Assembly (NCBI GenBank): GCA_014529385.2 | Contig: CM043958.1 | Location: forward strand, 149,019,293-149,083,292 | Direction: 5' to 3' | From: Adiantum capillus-veneris | Taxonomy: Eukaryota > Streptophyta > Polypodiopsida > Polypodiales > Pteridaceae | Length of the DNA: 64,000 nucleotides | Shown: positions 34,542 through 47,063 of the stretch, in pieces | Layout: every line of letters starts with the position of its first letter | Position numbering within the stretch: the first letter of the stretch is position 1 | Translations under genes and position numbers: made by a program | Notes under the pieces: model-generated | What the model saw: only the letters and a program-made list of their open reading frames with translations | Told to the model about the DNA's origin: nothing | The model's database searches: none

Positions 34542-36530
34542 ACCTCTCTCTTGAAATCATAGTCATTCTTGACTATGAGGTAGAGAAGATGAAGCCTTAG
34601 TCATTAGTCAATTTGTCTTAGCGGGTAGAGGATCCCTTTTTACCCTACGACATCATTTCAAGATGGATGACTAATCCATTTGGTGCTTGGGAGACATAGC
34701 TGTCACAAGCATGTTAGGTCTTTAGTCCATTTCATCCTCCCAAGTAGGGTGACAAATTCTACATGGTGTTTGAGAGACGTCGTCATCCCAAACATGATTC
34801 TTAGTATGCATACTATTTAAATTTGTGCACAATAAAAAGAGAGCTAGTCTTATAAGACAAAAACATTTTTCATTTAAATTGCATTTTCATATGCTTACTT
34901 TATGGTAGCATTGTAAGCATTGACAAGGTTAATATTCTCCTTAAGCTAAGTTCTTTGCATCCATCTAGCATCTTTAAAAGAATAATTCTTAAACTAAATA
35001 AGATATCGTCAAATAATCCTACCGTTTCGTAATACCTTGTCTTCATGTCATAGGATGGACTCAAATTGAAGTACCTGATCTCCGATGTTTGGAGGGTCTG
35101 CAACCATCTCTCCTTTTGATGGTGCTCCTTTGTAAGGCTTACGTAGGCTCTGATGGAAAACATGGTGCATGGTTGGGACACCTTTAATTGATAAGGCATT
35201 TCATTGATTGGCTTAAGAATTTAAAAACGAACATAGTATCTTTTTGTTAGTTTAGCATAATACTCTTGGTGGCCCATAGGATTCTTGCCCGTAGTATGCC
35301 TTGGACGAGCCTTGAGAAACTTTAGCAAGACCCAATCATGTTTCTTAAAGGCTAAGGCTCTTCTATGATTATTAGCAGTAGCCCTTTTTGCCTTTGCTTT
35401 GAGATGGATATAACCTCTTTAATCTTTGGAAAATATTGTTGTGATTCTTGGCTATATTCACCAGCAGTGAAGATCTTCCCATGTACTTTAAGTAGTAAGG
35501 GACTTTTGGATCTTCCCTCTTTAACCTCGAAAGGTGCTTTCACCATAGAAGTATGTACAATGTCATTGTACGCATACTCCATAAGTGGTAGGTACTTCTC
35601 TCATTGAGAACGTTGATCCACTTCCATGACATAGGCTTTTAGTAGATCAAGAATCGTCAGATTAGTTATTTCACTTTGGTCATACATTTGGGGATAATAG
35701 ACTGAAAGAAAAATTTAATCTACCTCCCAGATTCTCAAAAGGACCCTTCTAGAAATTATTGTGGTCATTCTAGGATCTTTTTCCAACACTATGAATGTTG
35801 GAAAGCCATGATGCTTGAAAAATTGAGATCTGAAGAGGATTGCATGTGATGTGCCTTAATAGTCTTTTTGACAGGCATAGAGTGTGTTTTCTTGTTAAGC
35901 CTGTCGAGACTGAAACAGTCCAAGTTGCTTCCCTCGATCAAATTTCAACTTTTGGTGTACCACGCATTTTGAAACATACTCTTGTATGTTTACTTTTCAT
36001 GATAGACCAACAGAAATACATTTCTACTCCTCAAAGAGTAGACTATGGAATCCCTCTTTGCCCGGCATAAGGAGAAGTATGGGATTCATACATGACTTTC
36101 GTATTGTTTGGGTGATTAACACATAGCCTATTGCCATTTGGAAGATAACCATCCTTCACGGTGAATGGCTCTTTTTTCTTCCCTATTGCAAAGGCTGTAA
36201 TTACATGTTTCAAGTCTCACTCAGTAGCATACTCATCTATCATAAAAGATAGATCATTGTGAGTTGCAATAGACACCACATTTACCCTTGGTCGTTTTGT
36301 GAAAGTGCATCGACCACTTGATTGTGCTTGCCAGCAATGTGAGAAATATGAAATTTAATTGCAAAAGAAAAATTGCTCACCTCATTTGTTGTCGGAGAGC
36401 TTGGTTTGCGTCAAGAAGTTCTTGAGGCTTTCTGATCCATTTGTAGGATGAATGGAGTCCCCAAGAGATAGGGTTTCCACGTGTTTAGGGCATATAGAAT
36501 AGCTAGTAGCTCTTTTTCGTATCTGCCCAA
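34542..36530 (-). pseudogene. C integrase and C-terminal (chromodomain) remnants
   Basis: From high to low coordinate: a zinc-binding/catalytic-region remnant at about 35850-36110; the late integrase segment at 35582-35352 (MEYAYNDIVHTSMVKAPFEV, cf. the 'AYN.SVHSSTG.SPFEV' motif); and C-terminal coding matching B at about 35200-34900. Multiple frames and stops. A complete DDE core is not visible. Confidence 0.6.
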
Positions 36531-36533
36531 TAC

Positions 36534-37388
36534 TCACTTATCGGAGTTGAGTCTTTGACTCTCATACGCTAAGGCATGCCCTTCTTGAAGAAAAATAGCT
36601 CCAAGGCAATCACCACAAGCATCACATTGGACCTCAAATGTCCTTGAGAGATCTAATAGTGTGAGCACATGTTGAGAGATAAGCTTCTCAAAAGCTTCTT
36701 GCACTTTTGCAGTCCATGAATACTTAACGTTCTTTTTTGTTAAGTAATGTATGAGCCTGCTATTAGCAAGAATTTTTTCTATGAAGCATCTATAGTATGC
36801 ACACATACCTATGAAGCTTTGTACCTCCTGTAGATTCCTTGGATTAGGACATCCTTTTATTATCTCTAACTTTGTTGGATCCATACGGGTGCCATCTTTA
36901 GAGATAATGTGACCTAAATATTGAATCTCTTGTAGAAAAAATTCACTTTTCTTCTGATTAATGAAAGGCTTATTCTCTCTCACAACTTGAAAGATTACCT
37001 GGAGGTGTCGCTTGTACTCCTCAAGTGAATTTGAATGGCCTAAAGATTTTTGTCCATCATGAGTTTGAACGTGTTTGGAGCATTTGTCAGGCCAAAACTT
37101 GTAGCTTATCAAATAGATCTCTACCCACGGCACGAGAAATTTACTTTTGATAGTGATCTTATTTAGTGATCCATAGTCAACACACATGTGATATGTGTTG
37201 TCTTTCTTTTGCACTAAAAGTGATAGTGAACAAAATGGAGAGGAGCTAGACCTCACCATCCCTTTTTCCACCAATTCATGCACTTGCCTCATGATCTCCT
37301 CTTGTTGAGCTTGTGAAACTCGATAAGGAGGCTTGTTAGACAGTGAGCTTTTTGATAGGAGCTCAATTGCATGGTCATCATCCTTCAT
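36534..37388 (-). pseudogene. C reverse transcriptase-RNase H remnant with palm deletion
   Basis: A single open frame of 284 codons. RT fingers come first (EEIMRQVHELVEKGMVRSSS, MCVDYGSLNKITI). A junction from the segment before the palm (LISYKFWPDKCS, a frameshifted relic of the 'GLTNAP' region) leads straight to HLQVIFQVVRENKPFINQKK. The catalytic YVDD/FFDD box seen in B is missing, so an internal deletion has removed the active site. Thumb/connection (LGHIISKDGTRMDP, SFIGMCAYYRCFI) and RNase H entry (QCDACGDCLGAIFLQEGHA) follow. It cannot encode active RT. Confidence 0.8.
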
Positions 37389-37559
37389 TTTAGAGGTAGC
37401 TCACTAGGGATGTCATCAATGAAAACATCTTGGGATCCATTTAGGAAATTAGACAACTCTAATTCCTCTTGATTCCCTTTATTGCAAGGATATGGTGTTC
37501 CCCGACTCATTAGCATCTATGTACATGCTCTCTTCCCTGTAGGTAAGTAGATTCTTCTT

Positions 37560-38763
37560 TCAAGGAAATTCATGTTGGAAGCCTTGGTAAGAATTTTGGG
37601 CATTGGTTTTCCCGTTTGCATTAATTTTGTCTTTATTTTCCATGGGCTTGACATTACGTCTAGCCCCTTGTTGGAAATTGATGCACGAAGCGACCATGGT
37701 GTGGTGGATTACTTTGGTGATAGAACCAAGCCATTGAGAGTTGACATACTCGGCCATCTCTTTGGGTAATCCCGCACAGAATTTTTGCTTTTGCTCGGCA
37801 AAGTCTATCTTTTGAAAGATAGTAGCCTTGAGATGTAAATCCCAAAACTTGTCCACATATTTGTGGATAGACTCATGAGAGAGAAGCTTTAAACTTCACC
37901 ATTTGGTAAGCACTTTGTCCTTTGCATCTCTTGCAAGGAATTACTTCATGATGGAAACTCGTAGAGTTTTCCATGTCTTTGGGGCTTGGCCATTACCATG
38001 AAGGCTAGCCCACCATTGAAGTGCCGATTTTTGGAAGTGCATAGCTACATGGTGTAGCTTGGAGGACTCCGTGAAGCCCTCGTCTCCAAAGGCCGCATCA
38101 AATTGTTGGATGAAGGCCAATACTCTGTCAGTAGCATCCAAAGGTGCCATCATAGGTGAGAAAGGAGATACTATTTCCTCCTTCTTTGAACTTCTTTAGC
38201 TTTTGTAACCTTCGCCATGCAGGGTAAGATTTGCGGTGTCCTCCCCTCCTGTATTCTCTAGGAGAATAGCCATAGCTTTTATTGGTAGAGGAGGAAGGTG
38301 AAGAAGAACGAGAAGAGGGTGACCTCTTTCTTGCCCTTTTCTTCCTTTGTTTCCTCTCTTCCCTTTTGGAGTGACAAGGAGAAGGACTATGGGTTAACCG
38401 TTTCCTCTTGGGAGGAGTTGGCGATCGTTTAGTCCACCATCTTCGTGGAGCCACATCTTCGGAGGAATTTAGGGATTCATTGCTTTCTTGATCTTTGGAT
38501 TCCTCCTCTCATATGGGAGAGAGTCTTCTTTTGGGGGTCTCATGAAGAGGCCTCCTAAGCTCTCTCTCCTCTCGGAGAGCAAAGGAAATCCCATAAGCAC
38601 AAAGTTGTTGAGTAACTTTGGCTTGCAAAGCGCGGTTGTCCATAGCTTGTTGCAACCTAGTGACAAGATAATTAACAAACATGGGGGCATCATCATTAGC
38701 ACCTTCATGTGCAAAATCAAAGTTATCAATGTTCATTCTACTCTCTTGGTTATTGTCAGCCAT
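37560..38763 (-). pseudogene. C gag
   Basis: Starts MADNNQESRMNIDNFDFAHE at ATG 38763. A Ser/Arg/Lys-rich stretch (38454-38200, RKRSPSSRSSSPSSS) follows. The capsid segment spans 38153-37941 (DRVLAFIQQFDAAFGDEGF, then KLHHVAMHFQKSALQWW) and 37856-37660 (DKFWDLHLKATIFQKIDF, GLPKEMAEYV). The frame shifts several times. The zinc knuckle seen in B is not evident; protease sequence between 37560 and 37388 is very short. Confidence 0.75.
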
Positions 38764-39164
38764 GTTAATTAAACTTATGTGTTTACTTAGTGTATGCTTT
38801 GGCAATTCAAAACCTTAGTTTCTACTCCTCTTAGCCTTTGAAATTAAGCACCTAAGTATTTACACCCACGGCTTGAATTGGTTAATTATAGAGAGTGGTG
38901 GAGTGAATCTAACATAACGAAGCTGCCAAGGGATAGCTCCTTTCGGACTTCTTATGGTTCAATAATGGTAAAGCCATAGGCAAGTCTAAAAAGACTCCAT
39001 TATTAAGACCAAAGCTCCCGAGGTGTGCACCATATCCCACATAGTGGGCTCAACAAAATCAATAATAGATCCCAGCCCCACTTACCCTAATATAATGAAC
39101 AAAATCAACCATTAATAGGCTACTTAAAGACATCTCTTCTTAAGCAAGAAAAGAGAAACCAAAT

Positions 39165-39176
39165 GCTCTGATACCA
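39165..39176 (-). other. Primer binding site of C
   Basis: TGGTATCAGAGC on the minus strand, one base from the LTR. Confidence 0.88.
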
Positions 39177-39177
39177 A

Positions 39178-41128
39178 TGTAATGGGAATGGCCTAAGAAC
39201 TTTGCGAGTAGCGGAATTAGGAAATCAGATGAAGCATTTTTGTGAGATTACTTTGTGAGCATAGCGGGTGAACTTAACTGATGGTAGCAACATAAACATG
39301 GTACTTAGTTAACTTGGCATGAACAATAGTGGGTGAACTTAATTGATGGTAGCAACATAAACATGGTACTTCGTTAACTTGGCATGAACAATACTTTTGC
39401 AAGAGAGAGAGTTTAGAGAACATGACAATAGTTGAGGACCGGATTCACACGGAGCCGGTCCCCCCTCCAATAGGCATTTAAATTATAGTTTGTCTCATCA
39501 AGAGAGACTTGGTACAATACAATCTTTGTGTTCCTTGTGACCTAGGTGATGCAATGAAGATCGAAAGCTTCATGCATCACAAACATAACATAAACTTTGT
39601 AGAAAGCATTAACTATCCCAAGCCTCAGTCCCAAGACCTCAAACACCTTCGAAGGTGGAGAGAGCTAGCGGGGAATGAGGGTAGGGAAGAGGAAGAAGAA
39701 ACATTCCATAGATGAAAGAAATAGTTCCTCACTTGTGATCACTCTTTTTGCTAGCATACATAATAGCATAGTAATGAAGATGGAGAAGATGGCAAGCTTA
39801 AGCATTGAAGCATGGATCTTGGTTGGATTTGCATTCCATAGCCAAGAGTGTTGGTGTAGGCTGTCACTTCTCACAAGCTTGGAGAAGGAGGTGGAGTTCC
39901 TCAACTTTCACCAAGTGAGAATAATTTCACAAATTGAGTGTCTGTGTGGTGTATATCCCCCCAGCACCCCCCATTGCTTGCTTGGGGTGAGTTGTAGCTT
40001 TTACACATATTTCAAGCTCATTGGACCCCTCTTCCCCCTAGCCAATCATATGCAGCATGCATTCAAGTACATGGGTAGTCTTTGGACAAGTGTCCTCCTT
40101 ACCCCTTAGAGAGAGAGAGAGCTTGAAAATATCTAGATATTTGTTGGATGGAACTAGAAGCTCATTGGACCCCTCTTTAGCCCAACCAATAGCATTCAAG
40201 CACACCATGTGGTTAAGCATAGGGAGAGTCTGACATGTGTCCCATGTGCCCTTTGAGAAAAGGGGTGCCCTTTGGGTGAGTGGAAGGTTAAATCAAAGAG
40301 TCCCTTAACTTTGGGACTTTCATGCATAGGAAGCTTCTCAAGCACCTTCCTCATTAAGTTTGTAGGGTCTCTTTTGGATTCAAGCACCTTACCCCCCCAT
40401 GCATGGAAAGATTCTCAAGCACCTTACCCCCCCATGCATGGGAAGCTTCTCAAGCACTTTTTTCATTAAGTTTGTATCGTCTCTTTTTGACTCAAGCATC
40501 TTACCCCCCATGCATGGGAAGCTTCTTAAGCACCTTCCTCATTAAGTATGACAATCACCTCAAGTACCTTAGTCATCAAGCATGACAAGCACCTCAAGCA
40601 CCTTAGTCATCAAGCACACACCTTAGTCATCAAGCATAACAAGCACCTCAAGCACCTTAGTCATCAAGCACGCACCTTAGTCATCGAGCACGACAAGCAC
40701 CTCAAGCTTAGGTCGGGTTCCCACCTCAAGCTCAACCGTAGCTTGCCTAAGGTCAAAGGACTTTTAACACTAACTATTGGAGGTCTTTAATGAAGCTAAC
40801 CCTAAGGTCTTTTAAGCTCCATTAAATGCACGTTTCTCTTTGATAGACTACCTCCTTTTGGACCCGTAATTGAGATGTAACCATCTCTCCTCTTGGTCCC
40901 CTGTTGAGGTAAGTCTAGAAGCACTTATTGCACATTGCTCTTTGGTAGACCATCTCCTTTTGGACCCGCATTGAGATGCAAACATCTCCCCTTTTGGTCC
41001 CCTGCTGAGATAGGTCTAGAAGCACATGTCTCAATTCTAACTCTTGTTCCTGTTTATTCTCCCACATTAAATGATCAGTTTAATATGAGAAAATCATTTG
41101 GGTAAGGTAGATATTAGATTTAATGACA
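39178..41128 (-). repeat. 5' LTR of C
   Basis: 1951 bp, longer than its partner. Part of the difference is a 65-bp tandem duplication at 39266-39330/39331-39395; more comes from extra repeat units at 40325-40710. Confidence 0.9.
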
Positions 41129-41133
41129 CCAAG

Positions 41134-42545
41134 AGAGTAGAATGAACATTGATATCTTTGATTTTGCACATGAATGTGCTAATGATGATGCCCCCATGTT
41201 TGTGAATTATCTGGTAAACTAGGTTGCAACAAGCTATGGGCAACCCTGCTTTGCAAGTCGAAGTTACTCAACAACTCGCGCTTATGGAATTTCCCTTCCT
41301 CTCCAAGAGGAGAGAGAGCTTAGGAGGCCTCTTGAAGATACCCCCAAAAGAAGACTCTCCCCCATACGAGAGGAGGAATTCAAAGAGCAAGAAAGCAATG
41401 AAACTTTAAGCATCTCTGAAGATGTGGCTTCACAAAGACGGCGGTCTAGATGATCACCCACTCCTCCCAAGAGGAAAAGATCAACACATAGTCCTTCTCC
41501 TTGTCACTCCAAAAGGGAAGAGAGGAAACAATGGAAGAAAAGGGCAAGAAAGAGGTCACCCTCTTCTCCTTCTTCTTCACCTTCCCCCTCTTCCGGCGAA
41601 AGCTATGGCTAATCTCCTAGAGAATACAGGAGGGGAGGACATCACAAATCATATCCTGCATGGTAAAGGTCACAAAAGCTTAAGGAGTTCAAGGAGGGAG
41701 GAAAGAGTATGTCTTTTCTCACCTATGGTGGCACCTTTGGTGCTATCGACAAAGTGTTGGCCTTCATCCAGCAATTCAATGCGGCCTTTGGAGACGAGGG
41801 CTTCACAGAGTCCTCTAAGCTACACCATGTAGCTATGCACTTCCAAAAATCAGCTCGTCAATGATGGGCTAGCCTTCATGGCAACAGCGAGTCCCCAAAG
41901 ACATGGAAAACTCTACGAGTTTCCATCATGAAGCAATTCCTTGCAAGCAATGCAAAGGTCAAAGTGCTTATTGAATGGTGCAGCTTGAAGCTTCTCTCTC
42001 ATGAGTCTATCCACAAGTATGTAGACAAGTTTTGGGATTTACATCTCAAAGCTACTGTTTTTCAAAAAGATAGATTTTGTCGAGAAAAAGCAACAATTCT
42101 TTGCGGGATTACCTGAAGAGATGGCCGAATACATCAACTCTCAACGGCCTAATTGTACCACCGAAGTAATCCATCACATCATGGTTGCTTCACGTATCAA
42201 TTTCCATCAAGGGGCTAGACGAAATGTCAAGCCCATGGAAAACAAAGACAAAAAATGATGCAAAGGGGAAAACCATTGCTCAAAATTCTTCCCAAGGCAC
42301 TTCCAACAACAAAAACAACAATTGGTCCAAAAAGAAGGGAGTTTACAAAGGCAAAAACAAACTCTCTCCTGAAGAGCTTGAAGCTTTTCGCAAGGACTTG
42401 TTTCAAGTGTGGGGAGCAAGGACATGGCTATCGTTCTTGCCCCAAGAAGAATGCTTGCAATGAGACTCCTAAGGCTTCAAACGTGGAAGCTCCAAAAGAG
42501 TATGTTCATTGCAAAGGATCACACTGTCCTGTGGTTGGGGAAAGG
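41134..42545 (+). pseudogene. B gag, continued after element C
   Basis: Continues the frame begun at 32832 with ESRMNIDIFDFAHE, then frame changes. Recognisable parts are an acidic/Arg-Ser stretch near 41420-41640, the capsid at 41700-42120 (KSALQWW-like region near 41850, DKFWDLHLKATVFQK at about 42026) and a zinc knuckle CFKCGEQGHGYRSCPKK at 42398-42450 (CX2CX4HX4C, intact). It packages the element RNA in active relatives. At least three frameshifts. Confidence 0.82.
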
Positions 42546-42830
42546 TAAGAGAGCATGACGCCTTCATCTTGTTTGACCCTGGCTCTGCTCACAACTTCAT
42601 ATCAATAGAGTTGGACACCAAGTTGGGCATTCAAGCTTTCGAGATGGGCGATATGGTAATGGATGACAAATATTTCAAGGGACAGCAAGCCTCCGTTACT
42701 CCCTTGATTGGGAAGTTGAGGCTTCATGTCCAAAGCTATGTCGACAAACAAGACTTTTTTTATCTCTCCGCTCCAACATGAGGATGCTATCCTAGGGGCG
42801 CCATGGTTTGATCGCATGGATGCCAATATG
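42546..42830 (+). pseudogene. B protease
   Basis: ILFDPGSAHNFIS at about 42567 corresponds to the aspartic-protease motif of plant gypsy elements; the usual DTGS has become DPGS. Downstream GKLRLHVQSYVD and the segment after 42770 (LGAPWFDRMDANMRFP) complete the fold. Confidence 0.75.
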
Positions 42831-44400
42831 AGGTTCCCTCAAAGGAGAATCTACTTCACCTATAGGGGAAAGAACATGTATATAGATGCTAGTGAGCGTG
42901 GTCGCACTATTCCACTTGTAAATCCTCCCGCTTTTGATAAATCAATGAAGAGCTCAGTTTTTGCGTACATGACTTTTGTCAAAGAGTCTCTAAAAGATCC
43001 TAATGTTTCATCAAATGTAAATGTTAGGAATCAAGAAGAGTTAGACTTGTCTAATTTTCTAAAAGGATTCCAAGATGTGTTCATCGATGATATCCCTATG
43101 GACTTACCTCCAAAACTAGGGGATGATGACCATCGCATTGAGCTCCTTCCAGGAAGCTCACCGCCTAACAAACCTCCTTATCGAGTCTCACAGGCTCAAT
43201 AAGAGGAGATCATGAGGCATGTACATGAATCGGTGGAAAAAGGGATGGTGAGGCCTAGCTCCTCTCCCTTTTGTTCTCCAATCTTTTTAGTGCAAAAGAA
43301 AGATGGTACATACCGTATGTGTGTGGACTATCGAGCACTAAACCATATCACTATCAAAAAAAGATTTCCCGTGTCTCTAGTAGAAGATCTATTTGATAAG
43401 CTACAAGGCTCTACCTACTTCAATAGGATTGACCTTAAAAGTGGCTATCATCAAATAAGGATAGTGGATGAAGATATCCAAAAGACCGCGTTTTGCACAA
43501 CGCTTGATCTTTATGAATACCTAGTCATGCCTTTTAGCTTGACTAATGCACCTGCTACGTTCAATCATCTTATTAAAAAAAAATTAGACCTTATCGCAAA
43601 TCCACTGGAGTGTTCTTTGATGATATCATCATCTACTCCAAGTCTTTGGAGGAACATAAGCAACATCTCCAAGTGATTTTTCAAGCATTGAGGGAGAACA
43701 AGCTTTTTCTCAACCAAAAGAAAAGCAAATTTTTCCTTCAAGAGATTCAACACCTAGGTCATATTATCTCTCAAGATGGTATCCGTATGGATCCATCAAA
43801 GTTAGAGGTAATAAAAGCATGGCCATTTCCAAGGAATCTACATGAGCTAAGAAGCTTTATTGGTATATGCGCATACTATAGATGCTTCATAGCAAAATTC
43901 TCTCAAATAGCAGGACCACTACATGACTTAACTAAGAAGAACGTTAAGTATGTATGGACTGCTAAGGAGAAAAATGCTTTTGATAAGCTCAAAGAAAAGC
44001 TTACCTTTCAACCAATCCTCATGCTTCCGGATCTCTCAAAGTCATTTGAGGTCCAATGTGATGCTTGTGGTGATTGCCTTGGAGCAGTTTTGCTTCAAGA
44101 GGGCATGCCATAGCATATGAGAGTCGAAGGCTCGATATCGATGAACGAGTCTTGGGCATTTATGAGAGGCCCTAGACACATGGAAGCACTATTTATTGGG
44201 GACTCCATTTATTCTACGTACCGACCACCAAAGTCTCAAGTATTTCATGACACAAACCAAGCTTTCCGACAAACAAATGAGGTGGGCAATTTTTTTTTTT
44301 GTAATTTAATTTCCATATTGCTCACTTTACTGGTAAGCACAATCAAGTGGCCGATGCACCTTCATGACGACCAAAAGTTAGTGCGGTGTCTGTAGCTACT
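42830..44400 (+). pseudogene. B reverse transcriptase and RNase H
   Basis: RT is in two frames. 42726-43676 carries PPYRVSQAQ, a TAA at 43200-43202, then MRHVHESVEKGMVRPSSSPF, MCVDYRALNHITIKK and FNRIDLKSGYHQIRI. After a frameshift near 43600 the frame holds FFDDIIIYSKSLEEH (both catalytic Asp kept), LGHIISQDGIRMDP and ELRSFIGICAYYRCFIAKF. RNase H begins QCDACGDCLGAVLLQEG near 44056 and is frame-broken after 44113. Best-preserved pol of the window, but not intact. Confidence 0.88.
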
Positions 44401-44529
44401 CACAATGATCTATGCTCTATGATAGATGAATATGCTATTGACCTTGACTTTAGAGACATGATGTCAGCCTTGCTTTGGGGAAGAAAGAGGAACCATTCAC
44501 CTTGCAAGATGGTTATCTTCTCCACAGAA

Positions 44530-45070
44530 ATAGGCTATGTGTTACCCATTCCCTTCGTAAGAAAGTTATGTATGAATCCCATGCTCCTCCCTATGTGGGG
44601 CATAGAGGTATTTAACCTACTCTTCGAGGAGTAGAGACGTATTTCTATTGGCCTACCATGAAAGTGGACATACAAGAGTATGTTTCAAAATGTGCCATTG
44701 CCTATCCCAAATTCACCATGGGAGAGTATAGCAAAAAGATACTATGGTCCTTTCCAAATTTTGAAGCCTAGCAATGAGACAGCCTACCAACTCAAGTTTC
44801 CCTACCATTGGCTCATACACAATTCTTTTCATGTGATCCTACTCAAGCGCTACAAAGGAGAGCCAAGAAGTGAACCAATTATTAAAGACCTCCGAAGTTG
44901 AAGGACAAGCAGAGGTGCTACAACCCGAAGCTATCCTTCGGCATGAAGACAAGGTACTACGACATAGTAAGATTATCCAATGGTATCTTATTAAGTTCAA
45001 AAATTATCCTTTTGAAGATGCTGGATGGATGCAAGGAATATAGCTTAAGGATAGTATGAACCTTGTCAAT
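44530..45070 (+). pseudogene. B integrase ends and chromodomain, core deleted
   Basis: The zinc-binding end is at about 44550-44700 (ESHAPPYVGHRGI, VETYFYWPTMKVDIQEYVSK in one frame). It then jumps to the C-terminal domain at 44740-44900 (PFQILKPSNETAYQLKF, HWLIHNSFHVILLKRYKGEP), so the DDE core has been deleted. A chromodomain-like end at 44895-45055 follows (AEVLQPEAILRHEDKV, then WYLIKFKNYPFEDAGWM, the 'YLVKWKGYP..ATWE' pattern). This domain targets integration to chromatin in chromoviruses. Confidence 0.78.
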
Positions 45071-45453
45071 GCTTACAATGCTACATTAGAGTAAGCAAAT
45101 GTACAAATTTCTTTTCAATGACTCATGTTTTTGTCTTATAAGACTGGTTCTCTTTTTAATTGTACACAAATTTAAATAGTATGCATGGTTAGAATCATGT
45201 TTGTGATGACGACGTCTCTCAAATACCAAGTAGAATTTGTCACTCTACTTTGGGAGAATGAAATGGACTAAAGAGCACACATGCTTGCGGCATCTATGTC
45301 TCCCAAGCACCAAATGGATTGGTCATCCATCTTGGAAAGATGTCGTAGGGTAAAAAGGGATCCTCTACCTGCTAAGTAAGATTGACTAATGACTAAGGCT
45401 TTATCTCTTCTACCTCATAGTCGAGGACGACTATGATTTCAAGAGAGAGGTAA

Positions 45454-47063
45454 TGTCATAAAATCTAATATCTAACCAACCCAAATGATTTTCTCATATT
45501 AAAATAATCATTTAATGTGAGACAATAAATGGGACCAAGGGTTAAGATATAGACATGTGCTTATAGATCTATCTCAACACGGGGCCAATGATAAAGGGAC
45601 CCAAATCAGAGATGGTCTATCAAAGAGCAAGGCTAACCAATGGAGCATAAGACCTTAGGGTTAGCTTCATTGAAGACCTCCAATAATTAGTGTAAAAGTC
45701 CTTTGACCTTAGTAAGCTAGGGCTGAGCTTGAGGTGAGAACCCCACCCAAGCTTAAGGTGCTTGAGGTGCTTGATGATTGAGATGCTTGAGGTGGGAACC
45801 CCGCCCAAGCTTAAGGTTCTTGTCGTGCTTGATGACTGAGATGCTTGAGGTGCTTGATGATTGAGATGCTTGAGGTGCTTGTCATGCTGAGATGCTTGGG
45901 CTGAGCTTGAGGTGAGAACCCAACCAAAGCTTGAGGGGATTAAGGGCCAAGCTTGTGGTGAGAACTAGGCCCAAGGTTGAGTGGCTTGAGGTGTGCAAAA
46001 GTCAAGATTCAATCCCTACAAGGAGGGGGCGAGCCCTACAAGAGGGGGGATGAGAGATAACACACTCACACTCACACAAGGCATGCTTGGTACAAAGAAA
46101 GCTAAAGGGACATTCCTCAAGTTCCTCCTCATGTTGCACTCATGGTGTGCCTGAAGCCTATTGGTTAGCCACCCAAGGGGTCCAATGATAATTCAAGAGA
46201 TCTAATTAATTGATTGTTCATTCAAGTCCTATCTCTCAAAGAGGAAAGGGGGACACTTGTCCCAAGGTTAACCTTGTTGCTTGGTATGACTCTTGCTTAT
46301 GGTTGGCTAGGCCTGGAGGGTCCAATGAGCTTCAAGCATGAGCTACAAGGGGGGGTCGACCAAAGCAAGTAGGAGGCTCACACACATGCTCATTTTGTGA
46401 AGTGCAAAGTGTAAGAGCTCCCTCTCCTTCTCCAAGCAAGTAGAGAGGTTGAGAGCCTACACCAACACTCTTGGCTATGGAGTGCAAATCCAACCAAGAG
46501 CCATGCTTCAATGCTTAAGCTTGCCATCTTCTCCATCTTCATTACTATGCTATTATGTATGCTAGCAAGAAGAGTAATGATAATTATGGAACTAATTCGT
46601 TTTCCTATGAAATGTTTCTTCTTCCTCTTCCCTACCCTCATTCTCTGCTAGCTCTCTCCACCTTCGAAGGTTTTTGAGGTCTTGGGACCGAGGCTTGGGA
46701 TAGTTAATGCTTTCTTGAAAGTTTATGTTATGTTTGTGATGTATGAAGCTTTCCATTTCATTGCATCACCTAGGTCACAAGGAACAAAAAGCTTGTATTG
46801 TAACAAGTCTCTCTTGATGGGAGAAATCATTATACAAATGCCTATTGGAGGGGGACCGGCTCCACATAAATTTGATCCTCAACTATTGTCATGTTCTCTA
46901 AATTCTCTCTCTTGCAAAAGTATTGTTCATGCCAAGTTAACTAAATGCTATGTTTATCTTGCTATCTTCAATTATGATCACCCGCTATGCTCACAAAGTA
47001 ATTTCTCAAAAGTAATCTCATTAATTTTTGCTACTCGCAAGTTAATAGGACAATTCCATTACA
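45454..47063 (+). repeat. 3' LTR of B
   Basis: 1610 bp, TGTCATAAAATC to TTCCATTACA, preceded by the purine tract AAGAGAGAGG. The minisatellite region is at about 45725-45900. Confidence 0.88.

Larger units (their letters stand above)
32851..41128 (-). mobile_element. Chromovirus C, same family as B, inserted in B gag
   Basis: 8.28 kb, minus strand. LTRs are 39178-41128 (5') and 32851-34539 (3'), each TGTCAT..CATTACA on the minus strand. The primer site is 39165-39176 and the purine tract 34543-34554. The target duplication is a perfect CCAAG (32846-32850 and 41129-41133). Gag, RT, RNase H, integrase and C-terminal remnants are present between, all decayed. Confidence 0.93.
20975..47063 (+). 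mobile_element. Chromovirus B (Ty3/gypsy), split by nested elements A and C
   Basis: Plus-strand element with 5' LTR pieces at 20975-21184 and 31187-32419, primer site 32422-32433, and gag from ATG 32832 split at 32850 and resumed at 41134. Gag-pol runs to about 45070, with a purine tract at 45441-45450 and the 3' LTR at 45454-47063. Its 5' LTR lacks about the first 130 bp relative to the 3' LTR and has lost about 25-30 bp next to the primer site. Element A sits in the LTR and element C in gag. A chromodomain-like end (see pol entry) places it among chromoviruses. Confidence 0.85.
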
